64,000 bases of DNA from Thelonectria olida. Taxonomy: Eukaryota > Ascomycota > Sordariomycetes > Hypocreales > Nectriaceae. Of the stretch, positions 22,951 through 33,717 are shown piece by piece (position 1 is the first letter of the stretch; each line of letters starts with the position of its first letter). The notes beneath the pieces were generated by a model. It searched no databases. It was not told the origin of the DNA and saw only the letters and a list, made by a program, of their open reading frames with translations. The stretch lies in assembly GCA_020736575.1 (NCBI GenBank), contig JAGPYM010000010.1, forward strand, positions 62,001 to 126,000, given 5' to 3'. The position numbers and the translations under genes were made by a program.

Positions 22951-23028
22951 AAAAGGCTGTCACTTTTTAGGGTATTAAAGAACCTTCTACATCTAAACAT
23001 GCCAGTTCCGATTCAACGTTGCACTCTC

Positions 23029-24973
23029 CTACCCAAATACAGTCCATGCTTTGCTAGATGACATGATGTCCATCCAGTGACTCCTGTGCGGTGGTTCGTC
23101 CCGATCAAAGGCTGTCCATATGGCAGTCAGTAGTTGCTGTGCGATAATGGCCGAGTTTGACAGTATGCCCTGATCCAGCTCGCCCAGACGTGACAGAAGA
23201 AATGCTCGTGCGCGTTGGACACTGGCCGTAACATCTTCCATCTCCGTTTCTATGCATGCCTCCTCTTTTTCTAACGACGCCATTCCGTCCTCAGAATCAG
23301 TAATGTGCCTTGTTTCGCTTCGTGGCGCCTCCGGAGGTGCAGGTGTCTCATGTCGTAAACCGCTCCCAGCACATATACACAACAGAGGTTGCAAACAACG
23401 CATAGAGGAGGTGGCTGGAATGTTTTCCAGTATCTCGCTGATTCGGATCGCCAATCCGGTAACCCATTGGCTTTGAGCTGATTCGTCGTGCATGTCATCC
23501 TGACATGGAAGTCGCCTAGAAAGTAAGTCGGGAAAGCTCTGATACAATTGGAGGAGTGCTGATAATCGAAATGCCTCCGTGGCATTATAGAGATCCAGTT
23601 GAATCGATGATCCATTTGCCCTGGCATTGGCTTCTTGGAGATGGGTTGAGGCATCAATGGATAACAATCTCTCTTCAAGTCGCTGTCCTTCTTCAATGTC
23701 GAGAAGTGCCTGGAACATTACGTTGTAGGTCGCAACAGGTCGATGACGCCAAATATGGCGAGACTTGCGACAAAGAGCCATAGACTTCCCCAACAACATG
23801 ACAATTGTAGTGGAAACACCCGTCCAAGAATGTAGAGCGAAGGGATCTGACTTAGGGTTCTCGGTATTCCACTCCAGCAACACGTTGAGGTCGTCCTTGC
23901 GGTCGCTCACGATGCCCCGTAGCATTTGTTCGTAGATTAAGCATCCCCTAAAGAACTCGAGTAGTTCGCGGTCTTCTCGACGTAGTAAATGAATGTTCAG
24001 CTCAAGCAAGTCAAGAACAAGACGGGCGTTTCCAAGGTATTGAAGGCCAAGCTCTCGGGAGTCCACCCAGCTGCAGGATGAGCTCATGCAAAATAGAGAT
24101 ATTAGCAGACCAGAGGGAACTGACGATACAGAACTGGGTGCCTCAAACAATGCTTGCAACTCGCGAATCAAGGCCTTGTTGGCCAGTCGAGGCGCCATTG
24201 TCGCTGTTTCTCTGGCACCAGGTGAGTTGATGGTGGCGGCGGGCTGTGAGGTGCCTGCCATGCTCTGAAGGGAGTAGAAGACGACTTCGGATGATGTCCA
24301 CAAGTACGAGCAAAGGCGTCGGAAGGGGTTGGATGGTGAGTCGAATGCGGACCAGACGCCGCATACTGATTTAAACCATAGCTCAACCAGTGTTGTGGAT
24401 GGAAGTGTGAGGGCTTGGCATGGGTCCAAGGACAGTGAAGTGTCGCGGTCTTCATGCAAGGGCAGCGAATTTACGCGCTGGCGGTCTATAGCATTATTAT
24501 CGGCGTCGCATGGGTCATTCGTGTTGAGAATGGAAGGATCACCATTGTTGATGAGTACCTCGACGTTAGAGGGCTGCGCAGACCGGGAGCCACGCCTAAC
24601 AATGCAGGGCTTTGTCGTCTGCTGACTTGATGACGGCCCGTGGACGTCGGACCCAATTGACTTTGACGCCGCCGAGACGAGTGCGTTAAACTCGAGCGGC
24701 CCTGTTGTGATTGAAGCGCGACGAGTCTCATATTTGGTCGACCACTTGAGGTCCTTTCGGTAGCCGGGACACCCGACGCCGCGCGCGACGCAGTTCCGAC
24801 ACTCGGGAATGGCCTCATCGCATTTCAGCTATCACGACGAGCCGTTAAACACCATCATGATGACTGTCGCAGTGGAGACGTACCCGTTTCATCTTGCAGG
24901 TGCGGCAGCCGGCCCGGGACTTGGATCGGCACTTCATCTGGCCAGGACCCTCTTGGAGTCGCTTGGCACTCAT
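23029..24973 (-). CDS. Zn2Cys6 transcription factor with fungal-specific domain
   Basis: Nuclear regulator of unknown target. Two exons are joined by a 55-bp intron at 24829-24883 that lies inside the zinc cluster; both sides are in phase 0 and the product is 629 residues. The start is MSAKRLQEGPGQMKCR. The cluster reads CRTCKMKR, then LKCDEAIPECRNC, then VARGVGC, spaced CX2CX6CX6CX2CX6C. The remainder, about 500 residues, has the helical pattern of the Fungal_trans_2 (DUF3468) group, with the segment RRLCSYLWTSSEVVFYSLQ typical of that class. It ends convergently 78 bp from the gluconokinase-like gene and shares a 1.5-kb upstream interval with a permease, which could be its target. That is speculation. 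Confidence 0.85.
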
Positions 24974-26472
24974 CAGCAAAATCCGGGGAAGACCACGAGG
25001 AGAAAACCTCGCTGAGCAGACGTTTAGTAATGAGGATGGACTGTGGGATGGCTTCACGCCGCGTGAATGTGACCGGCATGCAAAGATTTGCTTAAACAGG
25101 GCACACTATGCGGGTGTTATCTCCACGACGTCCCTCCGCCGCCTTCATTCCGCTTTAGGAGACGTTATGAGGGCCTTTGTCCTCCCTCAATGGCTATCTG
25201 CAAAGTGCCGTGACATCCGATGCAGCCAAGGATTCTTGATCAAAGCCCAGAGCAAGCCTATCACGCATACAGCAACGCGCCACGCTGACAGGACTCTCGG
25301 CTGGTAGGTTCCTAACCCCATGGAGCAAGTTTTTTGCCAAAGATAAGCGTTCTTCGAGCACACCCCCGCGTTGACCTTAAATGGCCCGGACTTGTTTGCT
25401 ATTGGAGGCATTTCGCCGGTGCATTCAAACTTGCAACAGTTCAGCCATTGGAGGGCGCGCCATTTGGGACTGGCTCAAGTTGGTCTACGATGCATGAATC
25501 AGTCTACTTTGTACGAATACATACAATGCTCAATCGTGAGCCAGAAATGTGGCAGCCTGACTCCTCCCTCCCTCCCCCACCCGTTAAGCATGATGTCTGG
25601 CATGGCGTGGCTGTGGGGTTTCACAGCCAGAGCGGCAGCAATGTCTCCTTGGGACGCTCTTCTTCATCAACACGGTTATTGTAGACAAGAGGAGAAAGGA
25701 ACCCGTCCTCAGCATGTCATACTGACCCTTCTTCGTCAAAAATGAACAATCCTGTCCTTAGGCGCAGATCCAAATGCGGGGGAAGAAGCCTCCCGCTTGC
25801 GCAAGCGTCTTGGCCTTTGAGCTTGTCTTGAGTCTTGCCTTGTGCGAGGAGGGTTGGCCTCCCAACCTCCATCCCAAGTGGTTCCAGACCCTTGGGCTTG
25901 GGCTGGACTGGAATTGTGATGGACCAAATGGACCAAATAACTTCCTAGCACGGGGATCATACCATCAACCCAAGATAAGATCTGCTCTCTGTCCAATTCA
26001 ATCTCATCTCTCATCCTCCCGTATCGTCTCTCTGCATCGTTTTCCTGCTTTTGGCCAAGCAATCTTCCCGATGGATCGACAGCACCGACGGGATATTTTA
26101 CCCCCTTTCAGTTTAGCTCCTTGCAATGTCCCGGCGTTGTGCATGGGACCTCATGCAAGCCTCGGGCCTGGGGGCACCCATGGCTGCCTCATCTGAGTGG
26201 CACAGGCCTTTGTACATGTTGACAGTGTCACAGTAACTATCTTGACAGCCATGCGTTGACTAGCCAAAGCCATCATCGAGGCTTATCACGAGCGGCGAGG
26301 GGAACCACGAGGGGAAGCGCACTGAACCCCCAGCCTACGTCTAGCATCGAGTGCATATAAACCTAAAGCCCCGGTCCGAGTGCGTATTTACTCCTCTCGT
26401 CCAATCCTCGGTTTGCCCTTTCGCACTCCAAGGCCGCATTGTTCTACATTTTATTCATTATATCGTGACACC
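24974..26472. promoter_or_regulatory. Divergent interval, regulator and permease
   Basis: 1.5 kb between divergent starts at 24973 and 26473. No gene is recognised; open frames on both strands overlap one another without domain signs. A pyrimidine-rich stretch lies near 25561-25580. The permease promoter with its TATA-like box is at the right end. Confidence 0.5.
26356..26361 (+). promoter_or_regulatory. TATA box of the amino-acid/choline permease
   Basis: TATAAA lies about 112 bp upstream of the ATG at 26473, followed by a CT-rich leader, a common arrangement in moulds. Confidence 0.5.
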
Positions 26473-28391
26473 ATGTCTGAGGTGAAGAAGTCAATGGTCG
26501 AGGGTGACGCCTCCGACGTGGCGGTCGGCGCTTCGCGCGATATGCACGATCTCGAGGTGCTTGGCTACAAACCCGAGATGCGCAGGAACCGGACCATGTT
26601 CACGCTGCTGTTTCAGTCGCTTGCCATTGCTGCGGTTTGTCCTGTCCTTCTTCTCGTCCAATACATGGCTAAATAGTAGACGCAGATTCCCTACGGATTC
26701 GGATCCCCCCTCATCACGGCCATCTATGGAGGAGGTTTGCAATTTCCTCGCCACTTGTTCGCGTGCCAGAATGTATACTCATCGATCTTCTAGGTCAACT
26801 GCCCATGTTTGTTGGATGGATTGTCGTTTGCATATTAGCAGAATGCGTCGCCCTATCCCTCGCCGAGCTCGCCTCCAGATATCCAACGTCGGCCGGCCCA
26901 TACTATTGGGCATATCAACTCGCAAGCCCCAGCACGAGGACGGCATTTTCGTTCATGACTGGCTGGGTATGGCTCATTGGGAACTGGACCATCACGCTCT
27001 CTGTCAACTTCGGCATGGCTTCGCTGATCGCTGCGACGGTGGCGCTGTACCATCCCGAGTTTACCATGACGGATTGGCAGCTGCTTTTGATCTTTTACGC
27101 CATGTGCATATTGACCTTCTTCATCGTCGCGTACGGGAACAAGATGCTTCCCCTCGTCGATACCATTTGCGCCGCCTTTACTCTGCTCGCTATTATTGCT
27201 ACCATGATCGCCATGTCGGTGAAGGCTGACCTCGGTCGACACTCGGCCAGCACCACTCTTGTGGGTTGAACACACCTCTCGAGCCTTCTCTGGGTCGTTC
27301 ACATGGAGCACGATACTGACTGTTTGTGCGCAGGGGCACTATGACGACAGCCTGTCTGGATGGGGCGCGTTTTCCTTCTTCATTGGCATTCTTCCCGGTG
27401 CCTACACGTATGTATTCCGTCCTTGCGCACAAGTTAATCGCTAACATGCAGAAGATTTTCCGCCATCGGTATGATTACGTCCATGGCCGAAGAGTGTGGC
27501 GATGCGACCGTCAAGCTCCCCAAGGCTCTCTCGCTCTGTGTTCCCGTCGGAGGAACGGCCGGACTATTCTTTGTATGTTCACTGTCTATTCAAGCACCGC
27601 CTTCAATTGCGAACGGCTTCTAACCCCGGCCAAAGATCATTCCCATATGCGCCACCCTTCCCGACCTAAGCGACATCATTGCGAACTCGCCCGTGAGCCA
27701 AGCCCTGCCGTACATCTACGGACAGGTCATGGGATCGCCTGGCGGTGGTCTCGCGCTCACGTTCCTCGTCATCATCATTACCGTCTTCTGCTCCATTTCC
27801 ATCACAGTGGCAGCGTCACGATGCACATGGGCGTTTGCCCGCGATCGCGCGATTCCATTGTCCCGTCTCTGGTCAAAGGTCGACGAGCGCCATGGTGTCC
27901 CCATCTGGGCGCTGGCCCTGACGACGATTATCCAGATGCTCCTGGGGCTCATCAACCTCGGATCTTCATCGGCTTTCATCGCCTTCGTCTCGGTCGGAGT
28001 CATGGCGCTCGCGGCGTCGTACGGTATCCCCATTGCCATTTCGGTGTACTACCGCCGCTCCGAGGTCCAGGGAGCAAGGTGGAGGATGCCTGAGACGATT
28101 GGTTGGGTCGTCAACATCATTGCGCTCGCTTGGATTGTGTTTGAGATTGTTCTCTTCACTATGCCGACAGCGTTGCCTGTTACTGCCATTAGCATGAACT
28201 ATGCCAGTGTGGTATTGGTTGGCTTTCTCGCAATGAGTGCAGTATGGTACGCCGTGTATGCTCGAAAAGGTAATTATGCATCAGTCTCTTACTTGCATGC
28301 CATGTACTGCGACGCTGACACTGCTATAGTCTACACGGGACCGCCCGAGTCTGACGGTCTCATCGTGGGAAGTGAGCCGGCGTCTGAGTAA
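26473..28391 (+). CDS. APC-family amino-acid/GABA/choline permease
   Basis: Plasma-membrane permease of the amino acid-polyamine-organocation superfamily (yeast Uga4/Hnm1 type). Seven exons were joined, giving about 520 residues. The cytosolic N-terminus MSEVKKSMVEGDASD leads to LEVLGYKPEMRRN, then about twelve hydrophobic segments. Family features are PYGFGSPLITAIYGGG, SLAELASRYPTSAGPYYWAY and TFSAIGMITSMAEECGDA, plus VAASRCTWAFARDRAIPLS and the loop VDERHGVPIWAL. These point to the GABA/choline branch. I chose the ATG at 26473; the in-frame stretch upstream lacks an ATG in a good position. It is divergent from a Zn2Cys6 regulator. The actual substrate cannot be read from sequence. Confidence 0.88.
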
Positions 28392-28807
28392 TTTTGCACC
28401 GGTCTGCAGGCAAGGAACATTGCGGAAGTCGGGATCTTGTCTGTGCAATAGCTCTCGCAGATGTCTCTTGAGCTTCATGTCGATTATCTCAATTCACTTG
28501 CGGGTTTAGGTAGCGCAGGAGATACCATTCAATGTATTAAGTCGTTCATATCCATGTTTTATCCATGTTGCTACCGACATGATTGCCATCTCTAGTGATA
28601 CTCCCTGCTCTCCTACCAGACAATGACTCGGCATCATCGAAGCTTCTGGATCATTGTCACTATCGCGTTGATCGCTGTGGAGCCGCCCATCACCCCACCA
28701 CACCTTGTCATTATCTCGTTAATCACAGGGCGCGTGGTTTCGCTTCAGGGCCTCTTTATCAACGTGGCTGCAATTCCTTCATTCTTCCTTGCAATCATCA
28801 ATCCAAA
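28392..28807. other. Intergenic region, permease to AlaX-type gene
   Basis: About 415 bp without a recognised gene or element. It carries the permease 3' region and the AlaX-type promoter. Confidence 0.4.
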
Positions 28808-30219
28808 ATGGGAGACCTCATTACGACGACGCAGGGCCAGATGCTCGGGGCTCTTGCGTGCCAGAAGAACTCATATCTCCGCACGCTGGAGACAGAGGTC
28901 GTCTCTTGTGTCAAGTTCTCACCGCCTGAGGCGAAGCAAAGCGCCAAGAAAAAGAAGAATGCTTCAGCGAGTCCGCCAGCTTCGGACGTCTGGCTGGTCG
29001 AGTTTTCCGATTCAGTATTATTTCCTGAAGGTAGTACATATAGCACATAACTTGCACACTCATGCTAACATCATCCGCGGCCAGGTGGCGGTCAACCCTG
29101 GGACTATGGCTCTGTCGTTCCGTTGGGCCAAGATCCGTCAGAGCCAATTCCCATCAAACGTGTCGAGAGACAAGGGCTCAAATGCATCTCCCATATTGGG
29201 AAACCTCTTGACGTAGGGGCCAAAGTTCGCCAAGAGCTCGACTTTGGGCGCAGATGGGACCATATGCAACAACATACGGGCCAGCACCTCCTCTCCGCCG
29301 TCATGGACACATACGACAATCTCGACACCCTTGGCTGGGGGATGGGGGCCGACGGGGGCATGAACTACGTCGACCTTCCCCGGAAACCATCTCCCGAAGA
29401 GATTCAAGCTATCCAATACAGATGCAATCAACTGATTCGCGACAATGTCTCGATTACAGCTCACACTCCCGATGGTGTCGTTGACGCCAGTCATGTCGAT
29501 CAAGAAAAGGGACTTGTTCGCGTCATAAGCATTGGAGATCTCGACCACAACGCGTGAGTTGCCCAAAGAGTAAGAATGAATGGAGCTGTTTGCTGACGCG
29601 ACTCCTCAGATGCTGCGGTACTCATCTATCTCAAACTTCCCATATTTCTCTCATCCTCCTACACCACACCCAGCCCGTTCATGGTACCAACTGCCGCTTA
29701 TTCTTTTCGGTAGGCGACCGCGCCATCAAGATCTCGGCAGAATCCATTAATGCCCTACGCCTCATTGCCAAAGCCGTCTCCTCGCCAAGTGACCCCGCCG
29801 AGGTTGCCACCAACGTCAAAAGAGTGAACGACACTGCGACAGACTTGAAGAAACAGGAGAGGAAGCTGCTCTCAGAAATTGCAACATATGAAGGCGATCG
29901 AGTTAAAGCAGCATTAAAAGCTGGCAAGAATGCATGGGTCCACCGTGCTTCCGGTAACCTCGAGTTCCTGAACATGGTCGTCTCCGAGGTCAAAGACGTC
30001 GCAAAGGATCACGGCGTTGTCGTCTTCGCCGCCGGTGAAGGGCAGACAGGGGGTCCAATTGTCGTCATCGGGCAGGAGGACGCCGTGTCAGACATAGTTA
30101 AGAAGGTTCAAGACATCATGCCGACGGTGAAGGGTGGTGGCAAAGGGGGGAAGTGGCAGGGTAAAGTCACTGAGTGGCGCAAAGGAGACATAGAGGCCCT
30201 CAAGGCCTTGATAGAGTAA
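28808..30219 (+). CDS. Alanyl-tRNA editing protein (AlaX/AARSD1 type)
   Basis: Free-standing editing hydrolase that removes wrongly attached amino acids, typically Ser, from tRNA-Ala. Three exons were joined, and the product is about 415 residues. The start is MGDLITTTQGQMLGALACQKN. A Lys-rich insert (KKKKNASASPP) lies near residue 45. The editing-site metal ligands are visible as HMQQHTGQHLLSAV (HxxxH) and, after the second intron, CCGTHLSQ. The segment VLFPEGGGQPWDYGSV is the usual PEGGGQxxDxG motif, split by an intron. A C-terminal domain of about 180 residues includes a long helix (NVKRVNDTATDLKKQERK) and a Gly/Lys-rich tail. It lacks the synthetase catalytic core, so it is an editing factor, not AlaRS. 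The function is well supported by motif content. Confidence 0.9.
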
Positions 30220-30415
30220 TTAGAAACACTGCATAACTTGGTATATCCTGACTGAATAAATAGAGAACCGCCAATACATCTATAGAGTGGTGAGTGAACC
30301 TAGTCCCATCATCCAGTTTTGAGGTCCGTCGCTCAGTTTTTTGTCATGACTTCGTAAATTACCATTAAGTGGGAGCGCATGGCTTGGTGGCCATCCTCCT
30401 TGTGGCCTCCAATCA

Positions 30416-31699
30416 CTAATCGTCCAATACTTCGGCAATGTCCTGTCCAGCAGGGACTTCTTCGTCCGAGTAACTCGGGGGGCTTGGCCAGATGTCATGG
30501 TAGCTAGGCAGGTTCTCAATGACACAACCGGGACCCGTGATAGAATCATCGACCATGGCGACTCGGTAGTGCAAGCGCAGGATCCGCCCGCCTCCTGTTC
30601 GAACGGCGAGATTTGGGCTGTCCTCGGGAAAGGTTTCCTTGATGAGCACGAGCTCAACCGTCAGGAGGTGGGTTACCTCAGTTCCGTCAAGGCTTTTCGT
30701 GTCGTTCGAGTAGGTGGGTTGAGAGCTAGAGCTTCGCTTGATCCCAAAGCCAAAGTCTAGCTGGGCAGTTCCATCGGCATCAGTGATCGTCCATCCATCG
30801 TAAAGGCTCTTCTCCCGAAGGAGTCGTGTCTTGGTTCGAAGCAAGTCTCCGTCTCCGTCCGAGTTTGTCGCCTCGTGTCGCTCGCAAGGTTTTACCACTG
30901 TCTTCATTTTCTCCTCTAGCTTCCATGCACCCTTCCATAGCCGCCACATTTCAATGTTCTCGTCCGTTCCTGAAGAGCGGCGGAGGCCCTTGAGCGTGAT
31001 AGACGCCTTGCTGGGCGCTTCCGGATGGACTATTGAGTCGATGTGACTGCTCACTTCGATACCTGCTGAGGGAAAGGAGCGAGTTGAATGGGCTGGACCA
31101 TCCGGGATTGACAGCGAGCGTCTGATGGTAATTTCTCGATTGAACCTGGCTGTTTGTGGGGTGCTGTTGGGTTTGCCTTTTGATCGGAATTGGACCTCGC
31201 ATTGGAAGTCATAGGAGACAGATAGAAGAGGATTGTCCATGGACGCAGGGGCGTGATCGGGTATAAGAGCAGAGAAAGGAAACGAATGGCTCCCTTTGGA
31301 GAGAGTTGTCTCCCCGCTCAGGAAACTCCAGGCTTGTAGCTCTTCATGTTGATCCTTGCAGTTGGCACACCGGCTCTTGAATGGTTTCTTCTGGGTGGTG
31401 TGGACATTCAGCGAACCACGAAAGCTGTCGATTTCCACTTGGTCCTCGCCGATCTTTAGGGATACTTGGCCAGACAACAACGAGGGTAGGTCCTCCTCTT
31501 CATTTCCGAGAATAATGGTTGGTACACTCTCGACCTTCCAATCGATTGTAACAGGAGAGTTCGACCGCTCTCCCGAGTACCTGTTGAATAGACGAGGTCT
31601 TACTAGGTTGACCAAGTCGGGCATGTTGAGTCGAGGGTTGATGTTTACAGTAGTTGATAGTTTGTTGTGACTTGTAAGATGGGTTGTTGCTTGAACCAT
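30416..31699 (-). CDS. Arrestin-like trafficking adaptor with PPSY motif
   Basis: Single exon, 427 residues. The fold is that of alpha-arrestins (ARTs), which bring Rsp5-type ubiquitin ligases to plasma-membrane transporters. The N-terminal half (VTIDWKVESVPTIILG, then LPSLLSGQVSLKIGE) fits Arrestin_N, and GSHSFPFSALIPDHAPASM is the usual SFPFxxxLP core. A C-terminal sandwich follows. At the extreme C-terminus, WPSPPSYSDEEVP contains a PPxY ligand for WW domains. Cargo is unknown. It ends convergently with the AlaX-type gene 196 bp away. Confidence 0.78.
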   Translation of the reverse strand: MVQATTHLTSHNKLSTTVNINPRLNMPDLVNLVRPRLFNRYSGERSNSPVTIDWKVESVPTIILGNEEEDLPSLLSGQVSLKIGEDQVEIDSFRGSLNVHTTQKKPFKSRCANCKDQHEELQAWSFLSGETTLSKGSHSFPFSALIPDHAPASMDNPLLSVSYDFQCEVQFRSKGKPNSTPQTARFNREITIRRSLSIPDGPAHSTRSFPSAGIEVSSHIDSIVHPEAPSKASITLKGLRRSSGTDENIEMWRLWKGAWKLEEKMKTVVKPCERHEATNSDGDGDLLRTKTRLLREKSLYDGWTITDADGTAQLDFGFGIKRSSSSQPTYSNDTKSLDGTEVTHLLTVELVLIKETFPEDSPNLAVRTGGGRILRLHYRVAMVDDSITGPGCVIENLPSYHDIWPSPPSYSDEEVPAGQDIAEVLDD

Positions 31700-31824
31700 G
31701 GAGAAATCTTTAATGAGGGAATATGGGACGGCTCAGAGGAATGTAGCAAGACATAACGAAATTCTCGGATACTTCCTCACGGGTTCCTCTTATTCCTTAA
31801 TATTGAGAGCAAAAATCCATTTGA

Positions 31825-32136
31825 TCAAGTAAATGGAATGGAGGCTGCTGGATACAAGCCTTGGCCGGTATGAGCTGCCGCATCAGGATACAGGTCCAGG
31901 TCGGCATGGGCTGCCGTATTGGGGACTACCCACGTGTCCCACGCGTTCCAGTTTTCAGGATCCTCATTGGAGGACAGACACCGCCATGAACTTCTCCCAA
32001 CTGTGAGTCCAACAGAAGCATGTCCCATTATTGTGCAATCTGTGCCGTCCGGGGCTTCGCAAAGGAATCTTCTCTTCATGTGACGCTCTTTACTTATTCC
32101 GGCAGCTTCAACCGGTTTGGTAGCTCGGGAACGCAC
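31825..32136 (-). CDS. Uncertain small open frame with internal 12-residue repeat
   Basis: 103 codons, best read from an internal ATG, MKRRFLCEAPDGTDC. Three cysteines are followed by Trp-rich ENWNAWDTWVVPN and then a twice-repeated unit of the form LDLYPDAAAHTG / GLYPAA. No known domain and no clear signal peptide. It could be a fragment of a small secreted protein or chance. The periodic repeat is the only support. Confidence 0.2.
   Translation of the reverse strand: MRSRATKPVEAAGISKERHMKRRFLCEAPDGTDCTIMGHASVGLTVGRSSWRCLSSNEDPENWNAWDTWVVPNTAAHADLDLYPDAAAHTGQGLYPAASIPFT
31850..31919. repeat. Imperfect tandem repeat, 36-bp period, two units
   Basis: Two units beginning GGATACA and ending CTGCCGYAT, at 31850-31883 and 31886-31919. 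About three quarters of positions agree. A 36-bp period equals 12 codons in the minus-strand frame. Confidence 0.6.
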
Positions 32137-33717
32137 CCGACTAAATTTGTCAATTTCATCGAGCAGGCCACGTAACTCTCGAGACGGCCCGTTATTTTAG
32201 CAACCCTCCAAGAGTCTTGACTCGGCGACCATGGAACATTTATAGAACACGGCTCTTCTTTAATTCGATTCGAGATCACGTCACGGACATGGCTGGGGCA
32301 TGTCGGAGTGGCTAACGACGGTTGGCATGGTTTATCAGATGGAGAGAGCCTCAAAGGCGGTCCGGTCCCCACGTCAAATTTTGCTGGTTCATAAGATCGA
32401 TCTCGAACCTTGATGTTGCCTTCGCTTACGAATTAGGCTTTCGACTACAATAAATCCAACCTCTCATTTTCTAAGCAACACGGTATCCTAATGGCAGTGA
32501 AACAGATTCGTTCCGTTCTGAAAGTTCTGGCTTGGACTTGATCAAGAAAGAGACCATTCGATGCACGCATTGCGTTTTGGAAAATTGACCTGTCATCAAC
32601 TGTCCAACACCATCACGAACTGCACCTATTTATTAATACTGGTTGGAATAGCACACCGACGGCATATTTTGCCCGTGTTGGTAGGAGTTGGTTGTTTGCC
32701 CTCCTCGCAATGTATTGCCTAATTGGGCAAAGCCCTTTCTGGATGCGCGTGTGCTCTATTTGTACACACAGCGTGAGGTCGAGACAAGTACGAATGCAAG
32801 CACTGCATTTTCAAAAGGATAAATTTGGAGTTGCACGGCACTGGAAAAAGTCTTTTTAACTCATTCATCTCGTCGTTTCCATTCTCCTCAAGTACTAGGC
32901 AGGCATCTTCCGAAGCGATTTGGTTTGAGTGCAGGGTAGGGCATTTGTCCACTCCATCAATCAATACCTCCCTTCGAAGAGTCAATTTGCTGTGTTATAA
33001 TGATACAGTTTGGCGACATGTGATACGGTGATCGGAGTTGCCATGATGGATGCTTTCCTCAAAAGCGAGCTGTTGACGGTGCGAGCAACTCGGAGAACTG
33101 AAGGCCATCGACTGTCCGTTGTGGGGATCGAATCGTTCGACAACAGCACGAGAGAACAAAGTGGCAACGTGTGAGCATACTCTGCCAATGCATTCATAAT
33201 CTAGTTCTTCGACAAGACCGCAAGTTGACGTGTAGTAAATGACAACGTCGATTGATCAAGATGGATTACCTCATCACCAAACCGACGCTCCCTGACAAGG
33301 GTCAGCGCGTGATCCCACACAGCAGCCCTGTCTCGTCGGTCCTGCTCCCGTTAACCTCAGATCGGCCCACCGAATGCAAACCGGATGCACGCAGGGAAAT
33401 CTAGCATCGATCACCGGAACGTGCAGATGCGATCTGGTGGATTCACCTGACAAACAGCCTGGTTGACAGGAGCAGATGGGACTGACTGGAGGAGCTTGAT
33501 GCTGGATGAAGCGGGGAAACATGTCGCGACTGAGTCAGCTCCACCAGCTCGGGACGAGATTAGGACGCTCTGGACGAATCATTTATCAGTGGAGAAGATT
33601 TCGAGACGGTGATTTTCCGGAAAAACCGCCTCTGCAACGTTGTTGCCTCATTCAACCAAGCCTCATTCCAGCTCTCCCGACGGCCCTGGACACTTGCATA
33701 TCACGAGACAACAGGAC

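Larger units (their letters stand above)
31700..33717. other. Two-kb interval upstream of arrestin and Zn2Cys6 regulator
   Basis: No gene of known family. It holds a two-unit 36-bp repeat (31850-31919) inside an uncertain minus-strand frame, and mixed-composition sequence beyond. The right part is the promoter of the regulator at 33718. Confidence 0.45.
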
